Shown here: in pieces, positions 28,665 to 37,888 of the stretch
How the letters are laid out: each line of letters begins with the position of its first letter
How positions within the stretch are numbered: the first letter of the stretch is position 1
Assembly: GCF_022832435.1 (NCBI RefSeq)
Contig: NZ_JALHLF010000018.1
Span: forward strand, 1-54,033
Direction: 5' to 3'
DNA from: Novosphingobium organovorum
Lineage (GTDB): Bacteria; Pseudomonadota; Alphaproteobacteria; Sphingomonadales; Sphingomonadaceae
DNA length: 54,033 nucleotides
Position numbers and translations under genes: made by a program
The notes under the pieces: generated by a model
Database searches by the model: none
The model's input: only the letters and a program-made list of their open reading frames with translations
Told to the model about the DNA's origin: nothing

Positions 28665-30146
28665 TCAGAACGGGTAAGCCGGCGCCTCTCCCTTGATCGT
28701 GACCCACTGCCACTCCGTGAATTCCTCCCAGTTGGCCGGCCCGCCCACAGCACTGCCATTGCCCGAGGCGCCTACCCCGCCAAACGGATTGACGACATCG
28801 TCGTTCACCGTCTGATCGTTGATGTGGAGCAGGCCCGTCCGGAGTTGCTCTCCCATGGCCATGGCCCGCGACACATTGCGCGACTGGATTGCAGCCGAAA
28901 GGCCATATTCGGTCTGATTGGCCAACCTTATGGCCTCCGCATCGTCGGCGAAGGTCGTGACGACGGCGACGGGGCCGAATATTTCCTCGCGAAAAGCGCT
29001 CATCTCGGGCGTGACGTTCGCCAGAACCGTTGGCGTGTAGAACAGCCGGTCGGCCTTGCCGCCCGTGATCAGCGTGGCACCAGCATCGATGCTTTCCTTC
29101 ACCACTTTGGCCACATGATCGGCCTGACGCTGGTTGATCAGCGGACCGATCGCAATGCCTTCAACGCTCGGGTCGCCGATTGGCAGCGCCGCAGCCTTCT
29201 CGCCAAGCGCCTTTACGAAATCGGCCGCGATGGCCTCATGGACGAGCACTCGCCCGGCCGACATGCAGATCTGGCCCTGATGGAGAAAGACACCCCAGGT
29301 GACATTGCGCAAAGCAAGGTCGATGTCGGCATCGTCGAGCACGATGATGGAATTCTTGCCGCCAAGTTCAAGACTGACCTTCTTGAGATGTCGACTGGCG
29401 TTCTGGCCCACCATACGGCCCGCACCGGTCGAGCCGGTAAACTGGATCATACCGATTTCGGAATCACTGCACAAAGCCTCGCCAGCTTCGCTGCCGCCCG
29501 GCAGGACGTGAAGAACGTCAGCTGGCAGGCCCGCCAGTTCGAACAGCCGCGCGATCACCAGCCCGCCGCAGATCGCGGTGCGCGGATCGGGCTTAAGGAT
29601 CACCGCATTGCCGACCGCGAGGGCCGGAGCGACGGCGCGCACGGCAAGGTAAAGCGGGAAGTTGAAGGGCGCGATGATGCCCACCACGCCGAGCGGGCGG
29701 CGACGGGCGAGGCTGACCCGACCGGGCGTCGTCGGCAGGACAAGCCCCTGCGCCTGGTGTGGCATTGCCGCAGCCAACTGGATGGCTTTCAGCGTCACCT
29801 GCAACTCGAAGGCGGCCTTGGCGCGGGCCGACCCGCTTTCGCGCACGATCCAGGCAATGATGTCGTCGGCGAACTGCTGGCCAATGGCGAGCGCCTTGAG
29901 GAAGATCGCGGCCCGCTCATCCGCAGACATGGCCGCCCAACCACGCTGTGCACTACGGGCCGCCTTCGCGGCACCCGCAACGGTATCCGCGTTGGCAAGG
30001 GCAATCGTTCCCAATTCGGTCCCGGTGGCCGGCTCGATGGCTTTAGTCAGATCCTCGCCAGCCACCCATCCGTTGCCGTAGAACATACCAGAAAGATACT
30101 TATCGGGGATGAGACTGCCTGCCGGTAATACGCGGGACTGCTCCAT
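28665..30146 (-). CDS. NAD(P)-dependent aldehyde dehydrogenase (benzaldehyde dehydrogenase-like)
   Basis: The 493-residue enzyme has the ALDH layout: APFNFPL with Asn162, KPDPRT, FTGSTGAGR, catalytic Glu260 in LELGGKNS and nucleophile Cys294 in GQICMSAGR, then EEIFGPVAVV and PFGGVGASGNG. Among ALDHs it looks closest to benzaldehyde/vanillin dehydrogenases, from the QGLVLPTTPGRVSLARRRPLG region (my judgement). I chose the second ATG (30144-30146) because GGAG lies six bases upstream. First gene of a two-gene operon with the GMC oxidase, divergent from the LysR gene. Confidence 0.92.
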   Translation of the reverse strand: MEQSRVLPAGSLIPDKYLSGMFYGNGWVAGEDLTKAIEPATGTELGTIALANADTVAGAAKAARSAQRGWAAMSADERAAIFLKALAIGQQFADDIIAWIVRESGSARAKAAFELQVTLKAIQLAAAMPHQAQGLVLPTTPGRVSLARRRPLGVVGIIAPFNFPLYLAVRAVAPALAVGNAVILKPDPRTAICGGLVIARLFELAGLPADVLHVLPGGSEAGEALCSDSEIGMIQFTGSTGAGRMVGQNASRHLKKVSLELGGKNSIIVLDDADIDLALRNVTWGVFLHQGQICMSAGRVLVHEAIAADFVKALGEKAAALPIGDPSVEGIAIGPLINQRQADHVAKVVKESIDAGATLITGGKADRLFYTPTVLANVTPEMSAFREEIFGPVAVVTTFADDAEAIRLANQTEYGLSAAIQSRNVSRAMAMGEQLRTGLLHINDQTVNDDVVNPFGGVGASGNGSAVGGPANWEEFTEWQWVTIKGEAPAYPF

Positions 30147-30260
30147 GACCTTCTCCATCTTAGAAGCGCCGGTGCAGCGATGGACTGGCCGGCTTGTGAT
30201 TTTCCAGCTCGAGGTAGGTTTGCAATCCGTCAACGCAAAGACCATGTTGGTTTGGCCTTC

Positions 30261-30275
30261 ATACCAGAATGGTAT
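30261..30275. promoter_or_regulatory. LysR operator ATAC-N7-GTAT
   Basis: ATACCAGAATGGTAT is a perfect inverted repeat in the divergent promoter region and matches the ATAC-N7-GTAT site of BenM/CatM/CatR-type regulators as well as the general T-N11-A LysR box. It overlaps TATAAT at 30273-30278, a likely -10 of the lysR gene, which implies autoregulation. Confidence 0.7.
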
Positions 30276-30305
30276 AATTCCATCTCCGCAGCCGCGAGCC
30301 CTTCC

Positions 30306-31229
30306 ATGATCGATACACGACGTTTGCGCTATTTCGTCGCTGTCGCGAGTGAAGGCAGCTTTACGCGAGCGTCCGAAAAACTGAACATCGCCCAGCCCCC
30401 GCTGAGCCGGCGGATCCAGGAAATCGAGGAAGAACTCGGCACTTTGCTGATCGAGCGCTCATCGCGCCCCCTGACGCTCACCCCCGCCGGGCACTTGTTC
30501 TACACCCACGCGTTGCAGGTTCTCGAACGCCAGGATCGCATGGAACAGGCCATGCAACGCTTCGTCACAGCCGAACGGCCGCGCTTCACACTCGGGCTCG
30601 TGCCATCCGAATTCTACGTTCGCCTGCCGCAGATCGTACGGCGCTTCCGCACGCACGATCCCGATACGGAACTGGTCCTGACCGAAATGAACAGTCTCGA
30701 ACAGGTCGAGGCCCTCAAGGACAGCCGAATCGATGCGGGGCTTGGGCGCGTTCGGATCGAGGATCCCGCACTCCAGCGCGAAGTCCTGCGCGAGGAGCGT
30801 CTCCTGGCAGCCCTTCCGCCAGGGTCAGGCCCCGCGAACGAACCGGTTGATCTGGCCGAACTGGCACGTATTCCGCTCATCCTCTATCCACGCCAGCCCC
30901 GACCGAGCCATGCCGACCTGGTACTGTCGATCTTTCGCGACCGCGGGCTGGAACCGAGCGAGATCGTCGAGGTCCGCGAATTGGAAACCGCGCTCATCAT
31001 GGTTTCGGCGGGAGCCGGGGCCTGCCTCATCCCGGCAACCTCGCAATGGCTGGCACATCCCGAAGTCATCTGCCGCCCGGTGCGTCCAAAGGCCGTTAGC
31101 CCGATCGTGCTGTTGCACCGTAAGAACGATAGCTCGCAGCCCCTAGCGACCCTCATGCGCACCTTCGCATCGCTCTACGCTGAATGGGGTTACCCGCTCC
31201 CGCCACGCTTGTCTCAAGCGCTGGACTAA
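30306..31229 (+). CDS. LysR-type transcriptional regulator (BenM/CatM-like)
   Basis: The 307-residue protein starts MIDTRRLRYFVAVASEGSFT with the winged helix-turn-helix (residues 1-60; ASEKLNIAQPPLSRRIQEIE is the recognition region). An effector-binding domain (about 88-300) follows. The RxLRYFVAVAEEGSFTRA style is that of the CatR/BenM group, whose members respond to muconate or benzoate. It is divergent from the ALDH-GMC operon, with an operator between them, so it likely controls it. The ATG at 30306 starts the conserved domain. Its 3' end touches the integrase relic, so the cluster may have been joined there by recombination. Confidence 0.94.
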   Translation: MIDTRRLRYFVAVASEGSFTRASEKLNIAQPPLSRRIQEIEEELGTLLIERSSRPLTLTPAGHLFYTHALQVLERQDRMEQAMQRFVTAERPRFTLGLVPSEFYVRLPQIVRRFRTHDPDTELVLTEMNSLEQVEALKDSRIDAGLGRVRIEDPALQREVLREERLLAALPPGSGPANEPVDLAELARIPLILYPRQPRPSHADLVLSIFRDRGLEPSEIVEVRELETALIMVSAGAGACLIPATSQWLAHPEVICRPVRPKAVSPIVLLHRKNDSSQPLATLMRTFASLYAEWGYPLPPRLSQALD

Positions 31230-31234
31230 GGCCA

Positions 31235-31550
31235 CGGCCGCGAAAGTGGTTGGATCGATGCCGCGGGGGGCGTCGCTCGTTTCTACGATCTGAGAATTGG
31301 GCAACGCCGTCGGCTCCATGCCGAGCGTAAGTTGCGCCTTGATCGCATTTCGCCAATCCCGAGCCTCACGAAGTGTCACGTGGGGATACACACCGCCGGA
31401 GAGAAATTTCGGCTTCTTGCCAGTTCGGCAAGCCAGGCCCCATGATTTTCGGCCTGTGGGATGGACGACGATAAAGAGGCCGCCGCCATCCGACTTCTTA
31501 TAGGCTTTGGCGTCTGGCTTAAGGGCTTTCAGGGCTACATCAGTCAACAT
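31235..31550 (-). pseudogene. P4-type tyrosine integrase, N-terminal stub
   Basis: From the ATG at 31548-31550 (AGGAG upstream) the product reads MLTDVALKALKPDAKAYKKS, then DGGGLFIVVHPTGRKSWGLA and FLSGGVYPHVTLREARDWR. This is the arm-binding domain (DUF4102) of P4-like integrases. Similarity fades after TTFAAVA near 31235, where the frame enters the 3' end of lysR. The catalytic Arg/His/Tyr domain is absent. It points away from tRNA-Pro(TGG) 214 bases away, the normal layout for an island integrated at a tRNA 3' end. Confidence 0.75.
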
Positions 31551-31760
31551 CCCAATGTCTCCTCGCGCCTTCCAATCGTGTTGGTTGGCTGTTGGTTCAA
31601 AATTGGTTGAAGCGGATTTCAACCAACAAACTGACAACAACGGGCATGGGCTGCAAGTCCAGTCCCTGGGACGCAGTGGGATGGAAAATCGTTATTTTAC
31701 AGCTGGGTGGGCTTTCGACTTAGTCCGATTTGGGAGCCAACGAGGCCTCTTCGGAAATCG

Positions 31761-31840
<80 letters not shown>

Positions 31841-31891
31841 ACCGATCGGGTCCGATGATCTGCACGGCGGCGGGGCCGCTACAAGCAGGGA

Positions 31892-31967
31892 TGGTGGGCC
31901 CGGCAGGATTCGAACCCGCGACCTAGCCGTTATGAGCGGCCAGCTCTAACCGCTGAGCTACAGGCCC
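31892..31967 (-). tRNA. tRNA with CAT anticodon, probably tRNA-Ile2
   Basis: The minus strand gives a GGGCCTG/CGGGCCC acceptor stem (one G-T pair), loop CTCATAA with anticodon CAT, and CCA. The acceptor and D-arm resemble the lysidine-modified Ile2 tRNA (E. coli ileX type) more than elongator or initiator Met tRNA, but this is a judgement from sequence only. Confidence 0.85.
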
Positions 31968-32130
31968 CAACCGTGCCACCCGGCGGCATCGGGACCGTCG
32001 GGCGAGAGCCGCGTTAGCTTGGCTCGCGCAGGGAGGCAAGCGCTGCGATGCGATTTGGCTGGTGATGCCGGTTTTGCCCGGCCTATCGCGGCGGTTTCGG
32101 CCAGGTTTTGGTAGCGCCCGGGCCCGTCCG

Positions 32131-33135
32131 TCAGGGCAGGACGACCCCGTTCATGATCTGCGACACGCTCGTGGGGCGCACGCCGCGTGCGGTGAGGTGC
32201 TCGAACAGCGCGCGCCACCAGTCGTAAAGCGCATCGAGATCGTCCTCGTCGCGTACATAGGGGGTGTGTCCGGGCGCCAGCGACGGGCTGTGGAAGGAAA
32301 AGACGAGCACCGGCAGGCCATCGTCGAGCGCGACTTCGACGCCGCGAATCGCCTCCTCGCACGTGATCCCTTCGGGCGTGAGCGCAATGCGTTCGAGCAG
32401 TTTGAGCCGCGCCAGGATCCCGCGCAGGCGCGGCGTGCGCCACAGCCGCGGGTAGATCGAATCGCCCAGCCGCCGCAGCGGGCCCCAATAGATCGTGGTG
32501 AGCGGCAATTCGAGCAGCTGGCATGCACCGCCCGACCAGTACGGGGTGAGCGGATGGTCGCGGTAGTTGGGCCCTCCCTCGGCGCTGTAATCGAACCGGG
32601 CGCGGACCGAACTGTCGATCGCGATACCGCATTCCTGGAGGATCGCGGCGGTGTGCGGACCCAGGCCATAGCGCCCGGCGCGGTAGATCAGCGGGGCAAC
32701 GCTGAAAACCGTCTCGATCCGCTCCTTGAGCCGTAGCAGCTTGGCGCGTTCGAGTTCGATCGGCAGATTGCCCGCGAAACTGTTGAAGGCGGTGACGTCC
32801 TCGTCGAATGGAGGGCTGACCCAGGGGTGCAACTGGATGCCGACTTCAGCACGGTTCTGGCGCACCGCCTCGCCGATGGCCTGTGCGACCAAGGGCGAAT
32901 TGGCGACGGGCCAGTCGACCAGATAGACTGGTACGATGCCGAAGCCCTCGCAGAATTCCTGAAACTTGCGCAGCGCCGGGACGGTCAGCACGGTGTGCCC
33001 CTCGCGGTCGAGCGGGGCGTCCCAGTCAAACTCTTCCTCGGTATCGACGGTGATCAGGAAGCGCTGGCCGAAATCGGCGTGAAAAAGCGCCCGGTCCTCG
33101 TCCGATGGCGGGTCCAGAAGATTGGGCGCTGGCAC
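32131..33135 (-). CDS. WalW-type polysaccharide deacetylase-like protein
   Basis: The 334-residue protein resembles the CE4 WalW group: LITVDTEEEFDWD (about 27-39) replaces the usual TFDDGP, then QLHPWVSPPFDE (about 100-111), YRAGRYGLGP (about 150-159), and LVFSFHSPSLAPGHTPY near 275-290. WalW proteins are found in cell-wall or LPS sugar gene sets, and the activity is unproven. The start is a GTG with AGGACACC upstream. It follows the histidine kinase gene by 57 bases on the same strand, so they may be co-transcribed. Confidence 0.88.
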   Translation of the reverse strand: MPAPNLLDPPSDEDRALFHADFGQRFLITVDTEEEFDWDAPLDREGHTVLTVPALRKFQEFCEGFGIVPVYLVDWPVANSPLVAQAIGEAVRQNRAEVGIQLHPWVSPPFDEDVTAFNSFAGNLPIELERAKLLRLKERIETVFSVAPLIYRAGRYGLGPHTAAILQECGIAIDSSVRARFDYSAEGGPNYRDHPLTPYWSGGACQLLELPLTTIYWGPLRRLGDSIYPRLWRTPRLRGILARLKLLERIALTPEGITCEEAIRGVEVALDDGLPVLVFSFHSPSLAPGHTPYVRDEDDLDALYDWWRALFEHLTARGVRPTSVSQIMNGVVLP

Positions 33136-33192
33136 GTTCGGGGTGTCCTGTCCTTGGTCGAGTGCTGCGCCATCCGCCCTGGCCGCGATCGT

Positions 33193-35322
33193 CTAGGAAC
33201 GATGACTTTGCCTTGCGCTGGCTGCCGTGTCGCGCGGCGGCCGCGACAAGGGTAGCGTAAGCGTGAGCCGATTAGCAATGCGTTCGAGACCTCCGCCCGC
33301 GGCCGCCGCTTCGGCCGCGGCGAGACGCAGGGTGAAGCCCACGCCGAAAACGCCGGCGGTGAGCGCCTGGTTGCGAAGATTGGTGCCGATCGAGAACAAT
33401 TCTTCGTCCGCGCGTTCGGCCAGCATGTGCGGCAGGGCAAGTTCGAGCACGGCGCTGGCGCCGGTATCGTGCCAGTCGAGCGCGAGCCGTTCGTCGCTGG
33501 CGGAGGCTCCGGCCAGCGCGGCGAGCAGGCGCCAGACGAGGCGCTCGGTTTCGTCATGGTCGAGCGCGAGGGGGAGGTCTGCGGTGTCGAGACCGGGCGC
33601 GGGGATGAAGCCGCTGCGGCGCGGCGCGGTCCAGCCGCTCAGGCGCTCCATTGTGCGGCAGGTGACCTGGGCCAGGTTGCTGGCGCCTGGCTCGAGAGTG
33701 AGCGCGCCGGTTTCCAGCTTGACCAGCCGATCGAGTTCTTCGAACCCGGCGAGGATATGCGCGCAATCGCCCGCGATCGAGGCCGCCAGCGCGCGGTATT
33801 CGTGCGGCGCGGGACCGTAAAGCTGTTGCTGGATGATCTCTGCGGCGACCTGGATCGCGTTGGCCGGGGTACGCAGTTCGTGGAGGACCTGGCGCATGCG
33901 GTCAGCCTCGGCATTGAGGCTGGCCGCCGTTGCCGCGCGCGGCATTGGCGCGGGGCGACGCAGGCGGCCGCAGTAGCCGGTGAACTGTCCGGTGGTCCGC
34001 TCGAAACAGGCGGCGGCATCGACCTGCCATTCGCCGCTCACCGCACTGGTCCCGACGAGAGCGATTCGGCCAGCGCGGATCGGCAGGCGCGCGCGCAGCG
34101 CCGCAGCGATGGCATCGCTCTCGATCTCGTGCGCGGGCAGGCTGAAGCCGGTGAGGGCGGGCGCGTGCGCGCCGTCGGCCCAGGTCACGCGGCCTTCGGC
34201 ATCGGTCGCGAAATCGAACACGGAGGGGCCGCGCTGCGTATCGGGCAGCGCATCGCCGAGCGGCAGGCGCGGCGAATCGTTGGCCGGTTCGGGCATCGCC
34301 GGCTTCTGGCGGGTCCGGCGGAATTCCTCGATCCGGCGCACGATGGCGCCGATACCCGGATCGCTGCGGTGCACGGGCGCGAAGCCCTCTGGCGCGGGCG
34401 TGATCGTGCCCGAAGCGCGCAGCCGTGCCCATTCACGCAGCGACGTCGGCACCGCCGGAGCAAAAGGTGCGGCGGGCGGCTCTCCTACAGGCGGCGGCGG
34501 CGCAGGGGGCGGCGCACGGCGCGCGGGTGCGGCAGTGTGCGAGGCGGGCGGTGCGGCTGGCGTGCTGGTCGAGACCGTTCCTGAGACCGTGCTTGAGACT
34601 GGGCCCGCAGCGGCGCGCAGCGGGGCAAGGCCCAGTTCGCTCGCCGGGGGCATCGCTTCGCCCAGCAGGCTGGTGAGCACCAGTTCCTCGACTTCTGCGG
34701 CGTTGGACGGGGCTGCGTTGCAGGACGCACGGCGCGCGCGCAGCGCCTCGGCCGGTTCGCGCCTGTCCTGAGAAGGGGCTGATGGGGCGACTGACGCGGC
34801 CGCTGATGCGGCGGGGGGCGCGGGCGTCGGGCTCGCCATCCCGGCGTCGGGATCGGCGCTGTCTGGCGCGGGCGGCAGGATGGCCGGGGGAAGCGCGCGG
34901 TCCTGGATGCCGAGCCGATCGAGCAGATCGTTCACGCGCGGGGGAAGGTCACGCCGGTGGCGCAGGATACCGCGCGCGTGGACCGGCAGGCGCGGGATCA
35001 GGGCAAGCCATTGCGATTCGGCAAGGCGCGTTTTGGCCAGCGCCGTGCTGGCCACTCTGGCATCGGTCTCGGCCAGGTGCAGCAACAGGCGCGGATTGGT
35101 CAACCGAACGAGCGACTGGCGAATCAGGTCGGCCTGGACGCTCGGGCGAATCGCCGTGCCGAGCTCTTCGAGGCGGGCATAGCCCTGCTCGCAGAGCGGG
35201 CTGACATGATCGGCCGGAGCCTGGGCGAGAATGTCGACGAGCTGCCTGAACTGGATGCGCGCCAGCGTTCCGCTCGCGGCGGAATGGCGCAAAACCGTGG
35301 AAAGGCGATCGTCGAAATGCAT
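33193..35322 (-). CDS. Histidine kinase-like protein with degenerate ATPase domain
   Basis: This 709-residue protein has a helical N-terminal region (1-150), a Pro/Ala-rich linker (about 150-300), a PAS-like middle part (about 355-455) and a DHp region with H-box HELRTPANAI (His481). The following ATPase region lacks a clear N-box (ERLVWRLLAALAGASA where NxxxNA is expected) and shows only weak G-boxes near GVGFTLRLAAAEAAAAGG. No transmembrane segment is seen. It may be a cytosolic sensor scaffold or phosphotransfer protein and not an active kinase. It has no adjacent response regulator. Divergent from the Lrp-type gene. The N-terminal domain is uncharacterised to me. Confidence 0.75.
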   Translation of the reverse strand: MHFDDRLSTVLRHSAASGTLARIQFRQLVDILAQAPADHVSPLCEQGYARLEELGTAIRPSVQADLIRQSLVRLTNPRLLLHLAETDARVASTALAKTRLAESQWLALIPRLPVHARGILRHRRDLPPRVNDLLDRLGIQDRALPPAILPPAPDSADPDAGMASPTPAPPAASAAASVAPSAPSQDRREPAEALRARRASCNAAPSNAAEVEELVLTSLLGEAMPPASELGLAPLRAAAGPVSSTVSGTVSTSTPAAPPASHTAAPARRAPPPAPPPPVGEPPAAPFAPAVPTSLREWARLRASGTITPAPEGFAPVHRSDPGIGAIVRRIEEFRRTRQKPAMPEPANDSPRLPLGDALPDTQRGPSVFDFATDAEGRVTWADGAHAPALTGFSLPAHEIESDAIAAALRARLPIRAGRIALVGTSAVSGEWQVDAAACFERTTGQFTGYCGRLRRPAPMPRAATAASLNAEADRMRQVLHELRTPANAIQVAAEIIQQQLYGPAPHEYRALAASIAGDCAHILAGFEELDRLVKLETGALTLEPGASNLAQVTCRTMERLSGWTAPRRSGFIPAPGLDTADLPLALDHDETERLVWRLLAALAGASASDERLALDWHDTGASAVLELALPHMLAERADEELFSIGTNLRNQALTAGVFGVGFTLRLAAAEAAAAGGGLERIANRLTLTLPLSRPPRDTAASARQSHRS

Positions 35323-35582
35323 TCAGGTTCCGAATGGGCTCCTACACTCAGGATTGCGTAAGAAAGGTAAACAGCCTCGCACAATCGGCACTATCGCATT
35401 TTGCGCCAAGGCTTTTCCTAGCAAACCACCCGTTTCGGGAAAGGGGATGCGTTGAAAGCGTTGCAAAGCGGGACGATTACGCTAAAGGACAACATTATTT
35501 CATTGCGGCGCCGTTTTGCTTGCGTTTTGCGTTATGCGTGGAACCGGAAACGATGCGCTGGGGGTGTTTGCGGGATTTGAAC

Positions 35583-36050
35583 ATGATCAATCTGGATGAA
35601 ATCGATCGGCGCCTGCTGGCCGAGCTTCAGGACGAGGGCCGAATTACCAACGTGGAGCTCGCGCAGCGCGTGGGTTTGACGGCGCCGCCGTGCCTGCGCC
35701 GCGTGCGCAGTCTCGAAGAGGCGGGCATCATCCAAGGCTACCACGCCGACCTCGATCCGTCGAAGCTGGGCTTCACGATTACCGTCTTCGCGCTGGTCAG
35801 CCTCAAGAGCCAGGCCGAAGAGGCGCTGCGGGCGTTCGAGGACCACATGAAGGGCCTTCCCGAAGTGCGCGAATGCCACATGCTCAACGGCGAGATCGAC
35901 TTCATTCTCAAGATCGTCAGCCGCGATCTGCAGAGCTTCCAGGAATTCCTGACCAGCAAGCTGACGCCTGCGCCCAACGTGGACAGCGTCAAGACCTCGC
36001 TGACGATTCGCACGTCCAAGAACATTCCGGGCGTTCCGCTCGAAGGCTGA
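35583..36050 (+). CDS. Lrp/AsnC-family transcriptional regulator
   Basis: The 155-residue protein starts MINLDEIDRRLLAELQDEGR, with the helix-turn-helix at about 20-48 (NVELAQRVGLTAPPCLRRVR), and a C-terminal RAM (ligand-binding) domain about 65-145. It is of feast/famine regulator size and probably senses an amino acid. The ATG at 35583-35585 starts the conserved domain; the longer upstream frame has no such features. Divergent from the histidine kinase gene, 260 bases apart. The next gene starts 10 bases after its stop. Confidence 0.92.
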   Translation: MINLDEIDRRLLAELQDEGRITNVELAQRVGLTAPPCLRRVRSLEEAGIIQGYHADLDPSKLGFTITVFALVSLKSQAEEALRAFEDHMKGLPEVRECHMLNGEIDFILKIVSRDLQSFQEFLTSKLTPAPNVDSVKTSLTIRTSKNIPGVPLEG

Positions 36051-36060
36051 TTCGCACGCC

Positions 36061-36585
36061 ATGGCGATGTCCCGAAAGAGCCGGCGGGCGGTGCTCGCCG
36101 GTGTCGCGCTGGTGCTGCTAGCGGGCAATCTGTGGTGGTTCACCCGTCCTGCGCCCGTGTCCGCGCCGATCTTCGAACTCGGCGCGGACACGGGCCGTGC
36201 GACAGTGAGCGCGCAGCGTGTGCCCGAACTGCCCCGCTTCGACGCGGCGCGGGGTGATTGGCGCGTGTCGGACCGGCCGATTGGCTCCATTGCCGCGCGA
36301 ATCGAACGTTTCACGCCCGCAGGGGCGGGGGTGCGCGACGGCTTTGTCACCGTTGCGCTGGAGCGCGGGGCTTCGGCCGAAGACATGCGTCGCATGCTGC
36401 TCTCGTTGCTCGACACGGGAATTTGCGCCGTGGGCGTGGTCCAGGACGGCGAGCCGGCCGCGGCGGACGGGAGCCATGCGGTTCCCGTCCAGCGCATCGT
36501 TTCGGTTCGCGGCCAAGATGGCGCGCGCGTTTTGTGTGTGCCGCGCGATCAGAGCGCGGCGGCGGCGTCGAGCGCCAGCAGGTAG
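36061..36585 (+). CDS. Hypothetical membrane-anchored protein (174 aa)
   Basis: I do not recognise the family. A basic N-terminus (MAMSRKSRR) is followed by one hydrophobic helix (AVLAGVALVLLAGNLWWF, about 10-27), then a periplasmic domain with GFVTVALERGASAEDMRR and DTGICAVGVVQDG. It lies 10 bases after the Lrp-type gene and is probably co-transcribed. Its last 37 bases overlap the convergent aroQ tail-to-tail. Confidence 0.6.
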   Translation: MAMSRKSRRAVLAGVALVLLAGNLWWFTRPAPVSAPIFELGADTGRATVSAQRVPELPRFDAARGDWRVSDRPIGSIAARIERFTPAGAGVRDGFVTVALERGASAEDMRRMLLSLLDTGICAVGVVQDGEPAAADGSHAVPVQRIVSVRGQDGARVLCVPRDQSAAAASSASR

Positions 36586-36986
36586 CTGTTCGCGCCGAAC
36601 CCGGCGATGGTCCCCTTGGCGGCCTGGCCGACCCAGCTCACATGCCGGAAGGATTCGCGCGTGTGCGGGTTGGAGAGGTGGACCTCGATGACCGGCGCGC
36701 GGATCGAGCGGATCGCGTCGAGCAACGCGATCGAGGTGTGGGTGTAGGCACCGGCGTTGAGCAGCACCGCGTGCGCGCCCTTGTCCTCGGCCTCGTGCAG
36801 CCAGTCGACGAGTTGGCCTTCGTGGTTCGACTGGCGTATCTCGATGGTGCAGCCGTGCGTCTCCGCGCGCTCGATCAGGCTGGCGCCGATGTCCTCGAGC
36901 GTCTGCGAGCCGTAGATCCCGGGTTCGCGCTTGCCGAGCCGGTTGAGGTTCGGGCCGTTGAGAACATAGATTAGCTTCGGGATCAT
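36549..36986 (-). CDS. aroQ: Type II 3-dehydroquinate dehydratase
   Basis: AroQ converts 3-dehydroquinate to 3-dehydroshikimate in the shikimate pathway. The 145-residue protein has NGPNLNRLGKREPGIYG with catalytic Tyr25, NHEGQLVDWLHEA, LNAGAYTHTSIAL with Asn77, EVHLSNPHTRESFRH with His103 and Arg114. All active-site residues are present. Two ATG starts are possible. I used 36984-36986 because AAGGA is 11 bases away; the alternative adds four residues and has its Shine-Dalgarno sequence too close. Chorismate mutase at 48474 acts later in the same route. Confidence 0.96.
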   Translation of the reverse strand: MIPKLIYVLNGPNLNRLGKREPGIYGSQTLEDIGASLIERAETHGCTIEIRQSNHEGQLVDWLHEAEDKGAHAVLLNAGAYTHTSIALLDAIRSIRAPVIEVHLSNPHTRESFRHVSWVGQAAKGTIAGFGANSYLLALDAAAAL

Positions 36987-37194
36987 CGTTTTGGGCATCC
37001 TTGCCAGTTGCGTTTCGGTGGCCGTTGCCGTTCCGGGCAGCGGGACGTGTTCATAGGCGCGGGCTCGTGCTGTGCGCAATCGGGCTTCGCGACGAAGGCG
37101 CGCTGGGGTCGGACGCGACGAAGGCGTGCCGGGACGGATGGGAGGCGTGCGACGGGGCGCTGCTGCGCCGGATCGCGCCGGGCGGGCGGCGCGA

Positions 37195-37533
37195 TCAGGG
37201 CTGCGGCGCTGGGGTGGGCGAATCGATGATGCTTGCGCCGTCGATCGTGGTGGAGGCGACGGGTTGGCCGTCCGGTGTGGCGGCGTCGGCTTCCTGATCG
37301 GCCTCTTGCTGGGGCGGCATCGCGCTCTCCGACTGCGGATCGCCACCGGCGTAGAAGCGCGCCAGTTCGGCCTGGCGGGCTTCTTCGCGTGCCTGGGTTC
37401 GCTTGCGTTCGTTGTCCTGGTTGATCGCCGCCTGTTCCGCAGCGGCCGCGCGTGCCCGGATGCGCGCGCGCTCGGTCGGATCGTCGCGATCCGGTCCGCA
37501 GGCGCACAGCAGGACGAGCGCAGCGAGCGGCAT
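37195..37533 (-). CDS. Small charged lipoprotein
   Basis: From the ATG at 37531-37533 the 112-residue product has a lipid-attachment signal (MPLAALVLLCAC, Cys12). It continues with a highly charged helix (RARIRARAAAAEQAAINQDN and ERKRTQAREEARQAELARF) and an acidic tail. No family is recognised. The Shine-Dalgarno sequence is weak, and a start further upstream at 37656 is possible. It precedes aroQ on the same strand with a 208-base gap. Confidence 0.5.
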   Translation of the reverse strand: MPLAALVLLCACGPDRDDPTERARIRARAAAAEQAAINQDNERKRTQAREEARQAELARFYAGGDPQSESAMPPQQEADQEADAATPDGQPVASTTIDGASIIDSPTPAPQP

Positions 37534-37811
37534 GAGCGGGCGGGCGCTGGAGCGGGGCAGGCGAGGGCTCCTGGTCAAGGGCGTCAACGCGCGGCAAAAG
37601 GCGCGTGTTCGCCGTCCTGCGCGACAAGCCGCGTTCGGGCACCATTCTAAGGGCAAAGCCTTAGCGCTTGGTTACGAGCCTGCGCAGGTGCGCTTGAAGG
37701 GAATATCTGTCTGGAAAAACGCGACACCCCAGCGCCATCGGGCGCAAGGGCCCTCTTGGAGGGTGGTGCTGGCTCTCTATAGTTGAGCCTTCAGAGGTGT
37801 GCGGAAGAAAT

Positions 37812-37888
37812 TGGTCGGGACGAGAGGATTCGAACCTCCGACCCCCACACCCCCAGTGTGATGCGCTACCAGGCTGCGCTACGTCCCG
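37812..37888 (-). tRNA. tRNA-Pro(GGG)
   Basis: The minus strand gives CGGGACG acceptor, anticodon loop with GGG (CACTGGGGGTG), T-loop GTTCGAATC and encoded CCA. Confidence 0.96.
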
